64,000 nt of DNA from Lawsonibacter faecis (GTDB lineage: Bacteria; Bacillota; Clostridia; Oscillospirales; Oscillospiraceae), in NCBI RefSeq assembly GCF_014287675.1, contig NZ_JACOPQ010000005.1, forward strand, positions 231,192 to 295,191. The letters run 5' to 3'. Each line of letters opens with the position of its first letter. Within the stretch, counting starts at the first letter, position 1. The position numbers and the translations under genes are program-made. Below, one piece after another: positions 8,638 to 17,450 of this stretch. Below the pieces are notes generated by a model. It worked only from the letters and a program-made list of their open reading frames with translations. It searched no databases and was not told the origin of the DNA.

Positions 8638-11600
8638 CTACGCCATATACTCCACCAGCCGCTGGAGCATGACGGCTACCTCGGCCCGGGTGGCCGTTCC
8701 GGCGGGGTCCAGAGCGCCGCTGTCGCGGCCGGTGATAATCCCCGCGCCCACGGCCCACTCCATGCTCTCCCTTGCCCAGTTGGACACGGCCGCGCCGTCG
8801 GCGTAGCCGCCGATGCCGCCGGAGGCCGTACCGGTCTCCACACCCACAGCCTTCAGGTAGCGGCACAGGAAGACCGCAAGCTGCTCGCGGGTGACATTTG
8901 CGTCGGGGGCGAAGCCATCGCCCGTGCCCGTCACAATCCCCTGCCCGGCGGCCCAGTCCACCGCGCCTGCAAAATAGGCGTCGCCGGGCACGTCGGCAAA
9001 GCTGCCGGCCTTCGTCCCCTCCGGCTCGTTCTCCAGCCGGCTGAGCACCGTCACCAGCATGCCCCGGTTCATGGGCAGCGACGGGGCGAAGCTGGTCTCG
9101 CTCACGCCCTGGAAGAGCTCCCTGGCAGCGACGAACGTCATCGCCTCCGCGGCCCATCCGGCCTGGGCGGTGTCTTCAAACCGCCTGCTGTTGTCCACCA
9201 GCTTCACGGTGGCGCAGCCGTCCAGCGGCATCAGGGCTGCGCCGCCGGCCATCACGGTCTTGCGGATCAGCTCTTCGCTTCCGTCCGGGCGTACCAGTAC
9301 GGCCACGATGCCGGGGGCCGCTTTCTCCACGGGGATGGACGCCTTGAGCCCGCCGGGCAGGTTCTCCGCCGCGGCGCCATCCACGGTGACGGCAACCGTG
9401 ACGGCGCCGTCCGCCGTCCGCCCGGCCCTGACCGCCACGGTCTTACCCGGCTGATCCGCCAGCTGCGCCAGCGCGGCATTGGGCAGGGTCACTTCTGCCA
9501 CCGGGGTGCTCACCGTCACGTCCGCTGCGGTCTCGCCGGCCAGCGCCCCCACGGCGCTCTTCGGCAGCTCCACAGCCGCGGAGGTCACGTCCTGCCCCGC
9601 CGGGACCTGGGCGGCAATCACGACCTCCGCCTTCACGCTGTCCGCTCCGGCGGCTGCCTTGGCCGCCGCCTTGGCCTGCTCTACCAGCTTATCCGCCGTC
9701 TTCGCGTCCACGGCGGCGGTGGCCGCGCCGTCCTTCACTGCGGCCTCCGTCCTGGTCTCCGTGACCGCGGCAGCGGTGCACCGGCCGTTCCCGTCGGTCA
9801 CCACCTGCGCGGTGGTGGACGTACCTGTGGCCTTATCGCTGATGGACACGTTCTTCTCCTCGGTCTTGGTCCCGTCCGCCGCGGTGGAGGACTTGACCTC
9901 CTCCTTGGTCACGGATCCGTCCTTGGCCACGGTTTCGGTGACCTTGGTCTCGGTCTTTTCACCGGTGGAGCTATTAACTGCGGTCTCAGTCGTGCCGGTG
10001 GTGATGGACCCGTCCGGGTTCTTGGTGGTGGTCGTGGTGGTTGTGGTGGTCGTGTCGCCCTCCGTCTTTGTCTGCGTATCGGTGCTGGGCTTGGACGGCG
10101 TGGAGGGGGGCACATAGTTGGACTGCCAGCCGGCGGTGAGGGTCACGTCCGCCGCGCCCTTAAACACAGCCCCGGCCGGATGAGTAGTTACGCCGTCGCT
10201 CCAGCCCAGGAAGCTGTAGCCGGACTGCGCCGCAGAGGGAAGGGTGATGCCGTTCTCTGTATCGGCGTAAAGCGTGGTTTCGCTCTCGGTCGCTCCGCCC
10301 GCAGTGTCCAGCGTCACCTTGATGAGATAGGGCTGCGCTGTCACCTCGCCGATCTCGTAGGTCTTTCCCTCGTACACGTAGTCGGTACGGAGGGGGCCGC
10401 CGCCATAGTAGTTTTTCTCGGCCCGGACGCTGCCTGTCCAGCCGTCGTTATTCCGGATGGCACAGACGCCCTGGCCGGTAAAATGGTTGCCGGTCACATG
10501 GACTTTGGAGGCGTCTCCGTTTTGGCACCAGCTGACGGAGTCCTTTCCGACCAGACGGATGCCATAGGATCCCTCGCCCATTTCAAAGGTATTGCCCGTA
10601 ATCTCCGCGGCGCCTTCGGTGCAGATATAGAGGGCCAGGTCGTTTTTCAGATCCTCAAACAGATTGTCCCGAATGGTGTAGGACCCGCCGATGACAAATC
10701 TGGTGCCCGACAGGTTGGACTTAAATACGTTACCCTCAATGATCAGTCCCTTCAGATTGGTGCTGTTGATGACGCCGCCGGTGAGGGCCTCCGCGTTCCG
10801 GGCGAGAATGTTGCGGCTGAAGGTACCGCTGGCCGCCGTCTCGAACAGCGCCCAGCGCCCGTTTTCAAAGCAGTTGTCGGTCACATCCAGCTCAACGGTG
10901 CCTCCGCCGCCCAGGATGTAGTAGGTGGCGGGAGCCGCCCCCTCCTCGCTGCCGAGCATGCCGATGAGCTTGCTGTTATGGATGGTGAGCCTGCCGCCCT
11001 GGGTGGCGGCCATGGTGTTAATCAGACCATAGCCGGAGGCAAACCGCGTTCCCTGATTGGCCACTTTGGAGTTGAGCAGGGAGAGCTGCGCGGTCCCTCT
11101 GGTGCAGATCATGGGCGCCGCCACGTCCGCAGCATAGGTCGCCTCAAGGGATACGCCGTCAAAGGTCACCTCCGCGCCGTCCGCGATGACGATCCTGCCG
11201 CCCTCGTTGCCCTTATCCTGACCGGCGTACACGGTAATGACGGTCTCCTCGCCGCGGTCCTCCGCGTCCCAAGCCTTGCCCGCGTTGGCGCCTGCAATGG
11301 TGATGTTCTTGTCGATGGTCAGATTCTCCGCCGCGCTCAAATCCACATTCTGCAGGAGGGTGACGGTTTCCCCGGTTTTTGCGGCAGACAGGGCGCTGGA
11401 CAGGCTGGTATAGCGGTTCTCGCCAATGCCCGCCGCCCAGGCGCCGCCGTTGTCCCGGACCACAAATTTAACGCTGTCGTTATTATAGGCATACAGGTCG
11501 GTGCATTTCGCAGTTATCTGCGCCCGGTCGGTGGTGGAGACATTGTCCCTCACCTCCACGGCCCGCTCGTCATAGAAACAGTTCTCATTCGAGGCCTGCA

Positions 11601-12723
11601 GCGCGCCCACCACGCCGGCGGCAAATGTTCCTCCCTTGATAGAAGCTCCACGGTTCTCATTGCCCGTTACCACAGCAGCATTGTAGATGTTTCCCACAAT
11701 GCCCCCGGAGCCGAGGCCCGCGTCGCCGGTGGCTGCAATTGCGCCGGAATTCTGATTGTTTTGAATCACAACCGGCGCATTATTGGTATAGCTGGCGTTT
11801 TTCTGATAACGTACCCAGCCGACAATTCCGCCGGCAATTTCGCCGGCCGTCACGTTTGCCGCGTTGGTGTTGCCGGATAGTGTCCCCCAGTTGGTCTGTT
11901 CGCCCACAATGCCGCCGGCCTCGTTCCCACTGGCGGTAACGGCGCCGGAATTGGTGTTGTCGGCCACGTTGGCCGCGGAGAGGCCCGCAATGCCGCCGGC
12001 GCAGTACACCCCGGAGATTGCTCCGTCATTGGAACAGCCGATAATATTCATCTCTTTGCCGGGCTCGGTATAGTAGGCCTTGCTGACGATTCCCGCCACT
12101 GCGGCCTTGCCGTTCCCACTGGTGACGGATGCGTGATTGGAACAGCCGCTGATGGTGCCCGACGCCAGAATACGGCCGGCAATGCCGCCGCCGTCGCCCA
12201 CCGTCATAACGCCGGACACCTCACAGTCCTCTACCAGACCGTTTTCCAGCAAAACGCCGCACACCGCGCCGACCAATTCACTGTCCGGCACATTGATTTC
12301 CACGCCGGTGAGCTTGACATTTGAAACCGCACCGCCGCTGACGGCCCCAAACAGACCCACGGCGGCATCGGCCGAGTCGGTAGAGGAGATTTTAAGTCCA
12401 CTGACGGTATGTCCGCCGCCGTCAAAGCTGCCGGTAAACGGCGCTGCGCCGTCAGCCAGTTTGTTGCCGGAACGGACGCCGCTCCCCAGGGGCGTCCAGT
12501 TCTCCCCGGTGAGTGCAATGTCCGCGTTCAGGACAAAATATGCATTCAGATGATTGGCCACCGCCTTGAGCTGCTCAGCGTTTTCGATGACATAGGGCGC
12601 CGCCTCGGTCCCCTCCCCTCCCGCAAATTCAGGGGCGTCTGCCGCCGCCGGAATCATACACAGCCCCACGGTCAGGGCTGCCGCCAGGGTCAGGGATATC
12701 CACTTTTTCCACACCCGCTTCAT
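8638..12723 (-). CDS. Giant SLH-domain surface protein with GLUG/beta-helix and InlB-type repeats
   Basis: 1361 residues, secreted. A signal peptide (1-28, ending near AAADA) is followed by a GLUG/parallel beta-helix region (to about 800) full of VGxV..SG and N-x-G turns, an InlB_B-like beta-grasp repeat (LDTAGG to LTAGW, about 805-875), a Thr-rich linker with ten consecutive Thr residues, an Ala/Val/Lys-rich stalk, and SLH repeats at the C-terminus (about 1190-1361: FEDTAQAGWAAEAM, FADVPGDAYFAGAV, YADGAAVSNWARESM). SLH repeats bind pyruvylated cell-wall polymer. Likely a surface adhesin or S-layer-associated protein; the ligand is unknown. Confidence 0.9.
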   Translation of the reverse strand: MKRVWKKWISLTLAAALTVGLCMIPAAADAPEFAGGEGTEAAPYVIENAEQLKAVANHLNAYFVLNADIALTGENWTPLGSGVRSGNKLADGAAPFTGSFDGGGHTVSGLKISSTDSADAAVGLFGAVSGGAVSNVKLTGVEINVPDSELVGAVCGVLLENGLVEDCEVSGVMTVGDGGGIAGRILASGTISGCSNHASVTSGNGKAAVAGIVSKAYYTEPGKEMNIIGCSNDGAISGVYCAGGIAGLSAANVADNTNSGAVTASGNEAGGIVGEQTNWGTLSGNTNAANVTAGEIAGGIVGWVRYQKNASYTNNAPVVIQNNQNSGAIAATGDAGLGSGGIVGNIYNAAVVTGNENRGASIKGGTFAAGVVGALQASNENCFYDERAVEVRDNVSTTDRAQITAKCTDLYAYNNDSVKFVVRDNGGAWAAGIGENRYTSLSSALSAAKTGETVTLLQNVDLSAAENLTIDKNITIAGANAGKAWDAEDRGEETVITVYAGQDKGNEGGRIVIADGAEVTFDGVSLEATYAADVAAPMICTRGTAQLSLLNSKVANQGTRFASGYGLINTMAATQGGRLTIHNSKLIGMLGSEEGAAPATYYILGGGGTVELDVTDNCFENGRWALFETAASGTFSRNILARNAEALTGGVINSTNLKGLIIEGNVFKSNLSGTRFVIGGSYTIRDNLFEDLKNDLALYICTEGAAEITGNTFEMGEGSYGIRLVGKDSVSWCQNGDASKVHVTGNHFTGQGVCAIRNNDGWTGSVRAEKNYYGGGPLRTDYVYEGKTYEIGEVTAQPYLIKVTLDTAGGATESETTLYADTENGITLPSAAQSGYSFLGWSDGVTTHPAGAVFKGAADVTLTAGWQSNYVPPSTPSKPSTDTQTKTEGDTTTTTTTTTTKNPDGSITTGTTETAVNSSTGEKTETKVTETVAKDGSVTKEEVKSSTAADGTKTEEKNVSISDKATGTSTTAQVVTDGNGRCTAAAVTETRTEAAVKDGAATAAVDAKTADKLVEQAKAAAKAAAGADSVKAEVVIAAQVPAGQDVTSAAVELPKSAVGALAGETAADVTVSTPVAEVTLPNAALAQLADQPGKTVAVRAGRTADGAVTVAVTVDGAAAENLPGGLKASIPVEKAAPGIVAVLVRPDGSEELIRKTVMAGGAALMPLDGCATVKLVDNSRRFEDTAQAGWAAEAMTFVAARELFQGVSETSFAPSLPMNRGMLVTVLSRLENEPEGTKAGSFADVPGDAYFAGAVDWAAGQGIVTGTGDGFAPDANVTREQLAVFLCRYLKAVGVETGTASGGIGGYADGAAVSNWARESMEWAVGAGIITGRDSGALDPAGTATRAEVAVMLQRLVEYMA

Positions 12724-12751
12724 TTCTCTTCCTCCTGTATTAAAGTGTTAT

Positions 12752-12797
12752 TGCGTTTTGCTGTACAGCAAAACGCACAGAATGCGTACGCATTCTG
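12752..12797. repeat. Two abutting perfect palindromes in the SLH gene leader
   Basis: A perfect 26-bp palindrome (12752-12777, centre GTAC) is immediately followed by a perfect 20-bp palindrome (12778-12797, CAGAATGCGT and its complement). Both lie between the predicted transcription start and the ATG of the SLH protein. Confidence 0.85.
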
Positions 12798-12816
12798 CAC
12801 ACTTCTGATACTACTT

Positions 12817-12845
12817 CTTATACCACATTCTTTGTTGGATAGCAA
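12817..12845 (-). promoter_or_regulatory. Predicted promoter of the SLH gene
   Basis: On the minus strand TTGCTA (12845-12840), 17-bp spacer, TATAAG (12822-12817). It sits in an AT-rich stretch and would give a leader of about 85 nt holding both palindromes. Confidence 0.55.
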
Positions 12846-12918
12846 TATGGGTTACAATATTTGTAAAATTATTTTGTGTCAGTCGTTTTTTTGTATTTTT
12901 CCGTGACCGTATTATTAT

Positions 12919-12956
12919 GGAACAGGCCCCGGCGGCAAACCGCCGGGGCCTGTTCC
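12919..12956 (-). terminator. Hairpin terminator after the DUF4179-like gene
   Basis: A 17-bp perfect GC-rich stem (12919-12935 with 12940-12956) with a CAAA loop lies 3 bp beyond the stop of the minus-strand gene. There is no long T run, only AT-rich sequence. Confidence 0.65.
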
Positions 12957-12958
12957 AT

Positions 12959-13963
12959 TCATCGCTGCTCTTCCAGTGCCAGCGGATACTCCTCCTGGGC
13001 TATCACGATGCCGCAGACTTCTCCCGGCGTGATTGGACCGTGCTCTTCCAGGTAAAACTCAACAATGATGCGGCTTCCGTCCCCGCTTCCGCCGCCGGCG
13101 CCGCCCTTAATCCGGGTACCGTCCGTCAGGATGAGCCAGGCCGTGCTGTCGGCGGGATCATAGCCCTCCAGGGTTCCGTTCAATGCGTTAAAGGCGCCCT
13201 CTCCGCTGCTCCCCTCCCCCCATATGGTTGTGGGGGAGAAATAGAGGGTGTCCAGCGTCCCCTGCCTGCCGTCGATGCTCAGGGACAGCTTGGGCGCATA
13301 CTCCGTCATCTCCGCCGGGGCGTAATTGAGGGGCACGTCCAGCGACCATGCCCCGCCGCCGCGCAGAAAGAGACCCAGGCTCTCGTCGTAATTGGCGCTG
13401 TTCAGGCCCTGGATCTCCAAATGCAGGGTGCGCCCCGCCAAGTCCCACCCGTGGTCGTTGGCAATCGTAAAGCCGAACTGAATTTGATTGTCCAGTACAT
13501 TGTCGTCGGCAAACCATAAGATGCCGCCGCTCCAGTTCAGCTCTTCCAGGCCAAAGTCCCAGCCCCGAAAGCCGTATTCACCCTGGGTGAGCACCTTGCC
13601 GTCATCCCGGGACAGCGTGCAGTTCAGCCCCGCGTACCACCGGTCTCCATATACCTCATCCACCGTAATCGTCCATCCCAGGCTGGAGTCGGAAGCTCCG
13701 ACCGGCACTGCGTTTGCCGCCGATCCGCGCTGAGTGAGTCGTACCTGGTCGGGATCGATTCTCCGCTCCGCCACGACGGCCGCCAGCGCGCCGACGCTCA
13801 GGGCGCACAGGATTGCACATGCCAGCGCCGTCCGCTCCAGCCAGCGCCGTCCCGCAGGCCGCGCCGGACGGTTCTTTTCATGCATCGTCTGCTTTGTCCG
13901 CTCCAACAGCTCCGGGGCGGGTACAATCCGATCGAAGCCGCGGGTGTACTCAGTATCATTCAT
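12959..13963 (-). CDS. Membrane-anchored protein paired with ECF sigma factor (DUF4179-like, putative anti-sigma)
   Basis: 334 residues. A short basic cytoplasmic N-terminus, one membrane helix (about 46-68, ALACAILCALSVGALAAVV) and a large extracytoplasmic beta-rich domain. The opening RGFDRIVPAPELLERTKQTM resembles N-termini of membrane proteins encoded next to ECF sigma genes in Clostridia. It starts 16 bp after the sigma gene, so it is very probably its regulator. The outer domain has no recognised catalytic motif. The family name is tentative. Confidence 0.65.
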   Translation of the reverse strand: MNDTEYTRGFDRIVPAPELLERTKQTMHEKNRPARPAGRRWLERTALACAILCALSVGALAAVVAERRIDPDQVRLTQRGSAANAVPVGASDSSLGWTITVDEVYGDRWYAGLNCTLSRDDGKVLTQGEYGFRGWDFGLEELNWSGGILWFADDNVLDNQIQFGFTIANDHGWDLAGRTLHLEIQGLNSANYDESLGLFLRGGGAWSLDVPLNYAPAEMTEYAPKLSLSIDGRQGTLDTLYFSPTTIWGEGSSGEGAFNALNGTLEGYDPADSTAWLILTDGTRIKGGAGGGSGDGSRIIVEFYLEEHGPITPGEVCGIVIAQEEYPLALEEQR

Positions 13964-13979
13964 CTCTTATCCGCTCCTT

Positions 13980-14438
13980 TCAATCCTCCAATTGTCTGCG
14001 CAGAATATCCCTGCCCCTGGCCAACTGGCTGCGCACCGTGGCGGGCTTGCGGCGGAGCATGGCGCCTATCTCCTGGGCGGAATACCCCTCGTAATAGAAG
14101 AGGTGAATGACCGCCCGGTACTTTGCCGGGAGCAGGCGGAGCAGCTCGAAGAAACCGCTGTCGCCGTCCGGCTGACTGTAAGGCATTGTCTCCGACAGCG
14201 GTTCAGTGCGCTTTCTCCAGGGGGATGTGTGCGCCTTTCGGCAGCAGTTGACGGTCACCCGGAGCAGCCAGGCCCTGCGGTGCTCCTCACTCTCAAACGC
14301 CGGGGCCTTGCGTGCATAGCGCAAAAACACCTCCTGGAACACGTCGTCCGCGTCGCTGCGCGAGTGCATCTGTGCGACGGCGAGCCTGTACACCATGGCG
14401 GCATAGGTATCCACCACCCAGTCAGCCGATTCCTGCAT
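13980..14438 (-). CDS. ECF-type RNA polymerase sigma factor
   Basis: 152 residues. Region 2: VYRLAVAQMHSRSDADDVFQE; region 4: LPAKYRAVIHLFYYEGYSAQ then EIGAMLRRKPATVRSQLARGR. This matches small sigma factors of the SigW/YlaC-type. Start ATG preceded by GAGGGTGAGG. It is followed at once by a membrane-anchored partner gene. Target promoters are unknown. Confidence 0.88.
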   Translation of the reverse strand: MQESADWVVDTYAAMVYRLAVAQMHSRSDADDVFQEVFLRYARKAPAFESEEHRRAWLLRVTVNCCRKAHTSPWRKRTEPLSETMPYSQPDGDSGFFELLRLLPAKYRAVIHLFYYEGYSAQEIGAMLRRKPATVRSQLARGRDILRRQLED

Positions 14439-14523
14439 GATTCCTCACCCTCTTTCGTCTCTCTGACCATAATACCCCGCAGCGGAAGGAATTGTTGCAC
14501 AAACATAGTTTCCGGGGCGGCAA

Positions 14524-14555
14524 AAAGCGCCGCCGGTGAGAGCCGGCGGCGCTTT
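14524..14555 (-). terminator. Rho-independent terminator of obg
   Basis: AAAGCGCCGCCGG pairs perfectly with CCGGCGGCGCTTT, and TTTTT follows on the minus strand, 3 bp beyond the obg stop. Confidence 0.85.
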
Positions 14556-14558
14556 GGC

Positions 14559-15836
14559 TTATTTTTGATACTCAAATTCCAGATTGTAGAGAGAGACGGT
14601 ATCCCCGTCCTGAATGCCCATCTCCTCCAGCTGGTCGAAGAGGCCGGACTCCCGAAGCATCCTGTCAAACCAGTTGCGGGACTCGTAATCCCCAAAATTG
14701 ACGTTGGCCATGGTCTTCTGGAGCCAGGGTCCCTCCACAATCCAGACGTCGTCCTCGTGGGTGATGGTGAGGGGCTCGGAGGTGTCCACCTGTGGGGGGC
14801 GCTGGACGTAGGTGGGCTCGTAGACCGTGACGGGGGGCAGCTCCCGCAGCTTTCCGGCGGCGGCGAGCATCAGTTCACGGGTGCCCAGATGGGCCGCGGC
14901 GGAGAGCTCGAAAAAGGGCATCCCCTCGGCCTCCACATGGGCCTTAAGGGTTTCCACCAGGGTGCGGTCCTCAGCGATATCCACCTTGTTGCCCGCCACC
15001 AGCATGGGCCGGGAGGCCAGCTCGGGTGAGTACTGCTTCAGCTCCTCGTTGATGGCCTCGAAGTCTGCCACCGGGTCCCGGCCCTCGCTGCCGGAGACAT
15101 CCACCACATGGATCAGCAGGCGGCAGCGGTCCACATGGCGCAGGAAGTCGTGGCCCAGGCCCACGCCCTCGCTGGCCCCCTCGATAATGCCGGGGATGTC
15201 GGCCAGGACGAAGGAGACGCCCTCCTCCACATAAACCACGCCCAGGTTGGGGTAGAGCGTGGTGAAGTGGTAGTTGGCGATTTTGGGCTGGGCCTTGGAC
15301 ACCACGCTCAGCAGGGTGGATTTGCCCACGTTGGGGAAGCCCACCAGGCCCACGTCGGCCAGGAGCTTCAGCTCCAGCAACACAGAGCGCTCCTGGCCGG
15401 GCAGGCCTGCCTTAGCAAAGCGTGGCACCTGGCGGGTGGGCGTGGCGAAATGCTTGTTGCCCCAGCCGCCGTTGCCGCCCCGGCAGAGGACGAAAGGCTC
15501 GTCCCCGGACATATCGCAGATGATCTCCCTCGTCTCGGCATCCCGGACCACGGTGCCCAGAGGCACCTTGATGACCAGGGGCTGACCGTCCCGGCCGGAG
15601 CAGCGCTTGCCCTGACCGTCCGCGCCGTTCTCAGCCACGTATTTACGCTTGTAGCGAAAGTCCATCAGGGTGGACATGTGGCGGTCCACCCTGATGATCA
15701 CGTCGCCGCCGCGGCCGCCGTCGCCGCCGTCCGGGCCGCCGGCGGCCACGTACTTCTCCCGGTGGAACGAGACCACGCCGTTGCCGCCCGCGCCGGATTT
15801 GACGGTGATTCTGGCTGTATCAATAAAATTAGGCAT
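14559..15836 (-). CDS. obg: GTPase Obg (CgtA/ObgE)
   Basis: 425 residues. The glycine-rich Obg fold (KSGAGGNGVVSFHREK, GGDGGRGGDV) occupies residues 1-157; the G domain has G1 GFPNVGKST, G3 DIPGIIEGA and G4 NKVD; the C-terminal OCT domain (about 345-425) is present, as in Bacillota orthologues. Obg binds the 50S subunit and couples GTP level to ribosome maturation and stress. Its position downstream of rplU-prp-rpmA is the classic arrangement, but a terminator and repeat region intervene. Confidence 0.97.
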   Translation of the reverse strand: MPNFIDTARITVKSGAGGNGVVSFHREKYVAAGGPDGGDGGRGGDVIIRVDRHMSTLMDFRYKRKYVAENGADGQGKRCSGRDGQPLVIKVPLGTVVRDAETREIICDMSGDEPFVLCRGGNGGWGNKHFATPTRQVPRFAKAGLPGQERSVLLELKLLADVGLVGFPNVGKSTLLSVVSKAQPKIANYHFTTLYPNLGVVYVEEGVSFVLADIPGIIEGASEGVGLGHDFLRHVDRCRLLIHVVDVSGSEGRDPVADFEAINEELKQYSPELASRPMLVAGNKVDIAEDRTLVETLKAHVEAEGMPFFELSAAAHLGTRELMLAAAGKLRELPPVTVYEPTYVQRPPQVDTSEPLTITHEDDVWIVEGPWLQKTMANVNFGDYESRNWFDRMLRESGLFDQLEEMGIQDGDTVSLYNLEFEYQK

Positions 15837-15854
15837 TTTTACCTCCTGGGTACA

Positions 15855-15954
15855 TGGGCGGGCAATGGCCGCCCCTACAATTGAGCCGTGCGGAGCGGAT
15901 GAATCCGCTCCCTACAGCCCACATTCCTGTAGGGAGCGCATTCATGCGCTCCGC
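15855..15954. repeat. REP-like inverted repeat cluster between rpmA and obg
   Basis: Two 28-bp arms (15890-15917 and 15927-15954) are inverted copies, identical at 26 of 28 positions, and each arm folds on itself (GGAGCG...CGCTCC). The two differences keep each small hairpin paired. A third related unit, GGCGGGCAATGGCCGCCCC plus TACA, lies at about 15857-15880. This looks like a dispersed palindromic intergenic repeat. Confidence 0.7.
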
Positions 15955-15986
15955 CGCTTCACTTGGCATCAGACCGCATGGAAAGA

Positions 15987-16020
15987 AAAGGCCCCGAACG
16001 GGTTTCCGTCCGAGGCCTTT
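15987..16020 (-). terminator. Terminator downstream of rpmA
   Basis: AAAGGCC...GGCCTTTT stem of about 15 bp with an AAA loop and a T-rich tail on the minus strand, 20 bp after the rpmA stop. It separates ribosomal protein transcription from obg. Confidence 0.75.
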
Positions 16021-16040
16021 AGTATAACCAATAAATTGGC

Positions 16041-16325
16041 TTACTGCGCGATCTCCACAATAGAGACCTGCTTGCGGTCCTTGCCGAGCCGCTCGAACTT
16101 GACCTTGCCGTCCTTGAGGGCGAACAGGGTATCGTCGCTGCCCTTGCCCACGTTAACGCCGGGATGAATATGGGTCCCGCGCTGACGGACCAGAATATTG
16201 CCGGCCAGGACGAACTGGCCGTCGCCACGCTTCACGCCAAGGCGCTTGGACTCGGAGTCGCGGCCGTTGCGGGTGGAGCCGACACCCTTCTTGTGGGCGA
16301 AGAACTGAAGACCGATTTTCAGCAT
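16041..16325 (-). CDS. rpmA: 50S ribosomal protein L27
   Basis: 94 residues. The start at 16325 gives MLKIGLQFFAHKKG: the Firmicutes-type N-terminal extension ending in FFA that the protease Prp removes. The body (GVGSTRNGRDSESKRLGVK, GNILVRQRGT) is canonical L27, which reaches toward the peptidyl transferase centre. An upstream in-frame ATG at 16376 is rejected because it would overlap prp and lacks the family N-terminus. Third gene of the rplU operon. Confidence 0.97.
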   Translation of the reverse strand: MLKIGLQFFAHKKGVGSTRNGRDSESKRLGVKRGDGQFVLAGNILVRQRGTHIHPGVNVGKGSDDTLFALKDGKVKFERLGKDRKQVSIVEIAQ

Positions 16326-16372
16326 TGTCGTACACCTCCAAACAGTGTGCAATAAGTTTGAGTGGAGAGGAT

Positions 16373-16699
16373 TCAATCCTCCTCCACAACGATGATATTT
16401 TCGGGGTACTCCTCGTGGAGTTCGGCAAAATAGACCATAAGCGCCGTCAGAAGCGCCTGACAGGTGCTCTCATTGGTCTGGCCCAGAGCGCCGGGGAGCT
16501 TGAGGGAGATGGTATCGCCCTTCACCCTGACCGAGGCCTCCAGCCCGAGCACGTCGTTGACGGTGCACTCGCAGAGCCGGACGGCGCTGGTAACGGCGGC
16601 GCAGACGATGTCGCTGCCCTCTTCCGCGTAACCGCTGTGTCCCTTCACGGTGAAGCCCACAATGCGGCCCGCGTCCATATGGAACGCAACGGTCGTCAT
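16373..16699 (-). CDS. prp: Ribosomal-processing cysteine protease Prp
   Basis: 108 residues. The catalytic dyad is visible: His in VKGHSGYAEEG and Cys in SDIVCAAVT. Prp cleaves the N-terminal extension of L27 encoded next door, which is essential for ribosome function in Firmicutes. Its ATG overlaps the rplU stop by one base and rpmA follows after 47 bp, so the three genes are one transcription unit. Confidence 0.95.
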   Translation of the reverse strand: MTTVAFHMDAGRIVGFTVKGHSGYAEEGSDIVCAAVTSAVRLCECTVNDVLGLEASVRVKGDTISLKLPGALGQTNESTCQALLTALMVYFAELHEEYPENIIVVEED

Positions 16700-17010
16700 T
16701 ACACGGAGATCTTGCCGATGGTCACTTTGGTGTACGGCTGACGGTGACCCTGACGCTTCCGGTAGCCCTTCTTGGGGTTATACTTGAAGATGCGGATCTT
16801 CTTGCCCTTGCCGTTCTTCACGACGCTGGCCTCAACCTTGGCGCCGTCCACGACGGGAGCGCCGAAAGTGGCCTTGTCGCCGTCCAGGATGGCGAGGACC
16901 TTGTCGAAGGTCACGTTGTCGCCGGCCTCCACGGGCAGCTTCTCGATGAAGAGGGTATCGCCCTCGGCCACCTTGAACTGCTTGCCGCCGGTCTCAATAA
17001 TTGCGTGCAT
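16699..17010 (-). CDS. rplU: 50S ribosomal protein L21
   Basis: 103 residues, full length. Signature MHAIIETGGKQFKV at the start, then KYNPKKGYRKRQGHRQ and YTKVTIGKI near the end. First gene of the L21-Prp-L27 operon. Preceded by AAGGAGTG and a leader of about 210 nt. Confidence 0.98.
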   Translation of the reverse strand: MHAIIETGGKQFKVAEGDTLFIEKLPVEAGDNVTFDKVLAILDGDKATFGAPVVDGAKVEASVVKNGKGKKIRIFKYNPKKGYRKRQGHRQPYTKVTIGKISV

Positions 17011-17219
17011 TCTGTTTCACTCCTTCATTACGGGCTCGCTGTCGGGGGCAGAAGCGCGGAGAAGCCGGGAGCAGCGGCAAAAGGGACCACACAGACCGGA
17101 AAGCGGGCCAGTGCGCAGACTGGCGGTGTTTTCGGCGGAGTGGAGCCTTTATGGTCCGTCGCAGAGGCTTCGGAGCGTGAAACACGCCCACTACTTCATT
17201 TATGGCCCATTCAAAGCGG
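17011..17219 (-). other. Long untranslated leader of the rplU operon (candidate L21 leader)
   Basis: About 210 nt separate the predicted start of transcription (near 17220) from the rplU ATG. Several GC-rich complementary segments occur (for example GCGCAGACTGGC near 17114 and TCCGTCGCAGAGGC near 17157). Firmicutes rplU operons are often autoregulated through an L21 leader RNA; I cannot confirm its consensus by eye. Confidence 0.4.
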
Positions 17220-17226
17220 CTTTAGT

Positions 17227-17255
17227 AGTATATCAGCGAAAAAGTGGAAAGTCAA
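17227..17255 (-). promoter_or_regulatory. Promoter of the rplU-prp-rpmA operon
   Basis: Minus strand TTGACT (17255-17250), exact 17-bp spacer, TATACT (17232-17227). Confidence 0.85.
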
Positions 17256-17439
17256 GGGATACCGCCTTACTTTTCCGTATTTTTTGCGGTTCGCTCCGAA
17301 ACGCAGGGTCTTGCGGCCTGTGGCGGCGCGTGGACGCGGCAGGAGCAGACGGAGGGACCGCCTTTTGACCCCGCAGGATATGGGCAAAATTTCGCTCCAG
17401 ATCTCCGCCGCCCGGAAACTGATAGGCTCCAAGGCGCAT
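17233..17439 (-). pseudogene. Decayed 5' end of a carbon-nitrogen hydrolase (nitrilase)-like gene
   Basis: Immediately after the metallophosphoesterase stop there is AGGAGG, 5 bases, then ATG and an N-terminus MRLGAYQFPGGGDLERNFAH, which resembles the start of nitrilase-superfamily proteins (xAAYQF..TGDxxxNLxxI). After about 28 codons the similarity ends in this frame; a neighbouring frame then reads SLRLLLPRPRAATG, compatible with the next nitrilase strand after a frameshift. The reading frame runs out inside the rplU promoter. I call it a truncated, frameshifted remnant; the assignment rests on about 25 residues. Confidence 0.45.
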
Positions 17440-17450
17440 AGGCCCCTCCT

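Noticed and set aside
8635..11880. A plus-strand open frame of 1081 codons opposite the SLH gene
   Set aside because: It is the antisense shadow of a GC-rich coding region: no ribosome binding site, no domains, His/Gly/Arg-rich composition. The minus-strand gene has a signal peptide and clear SLH repeats.
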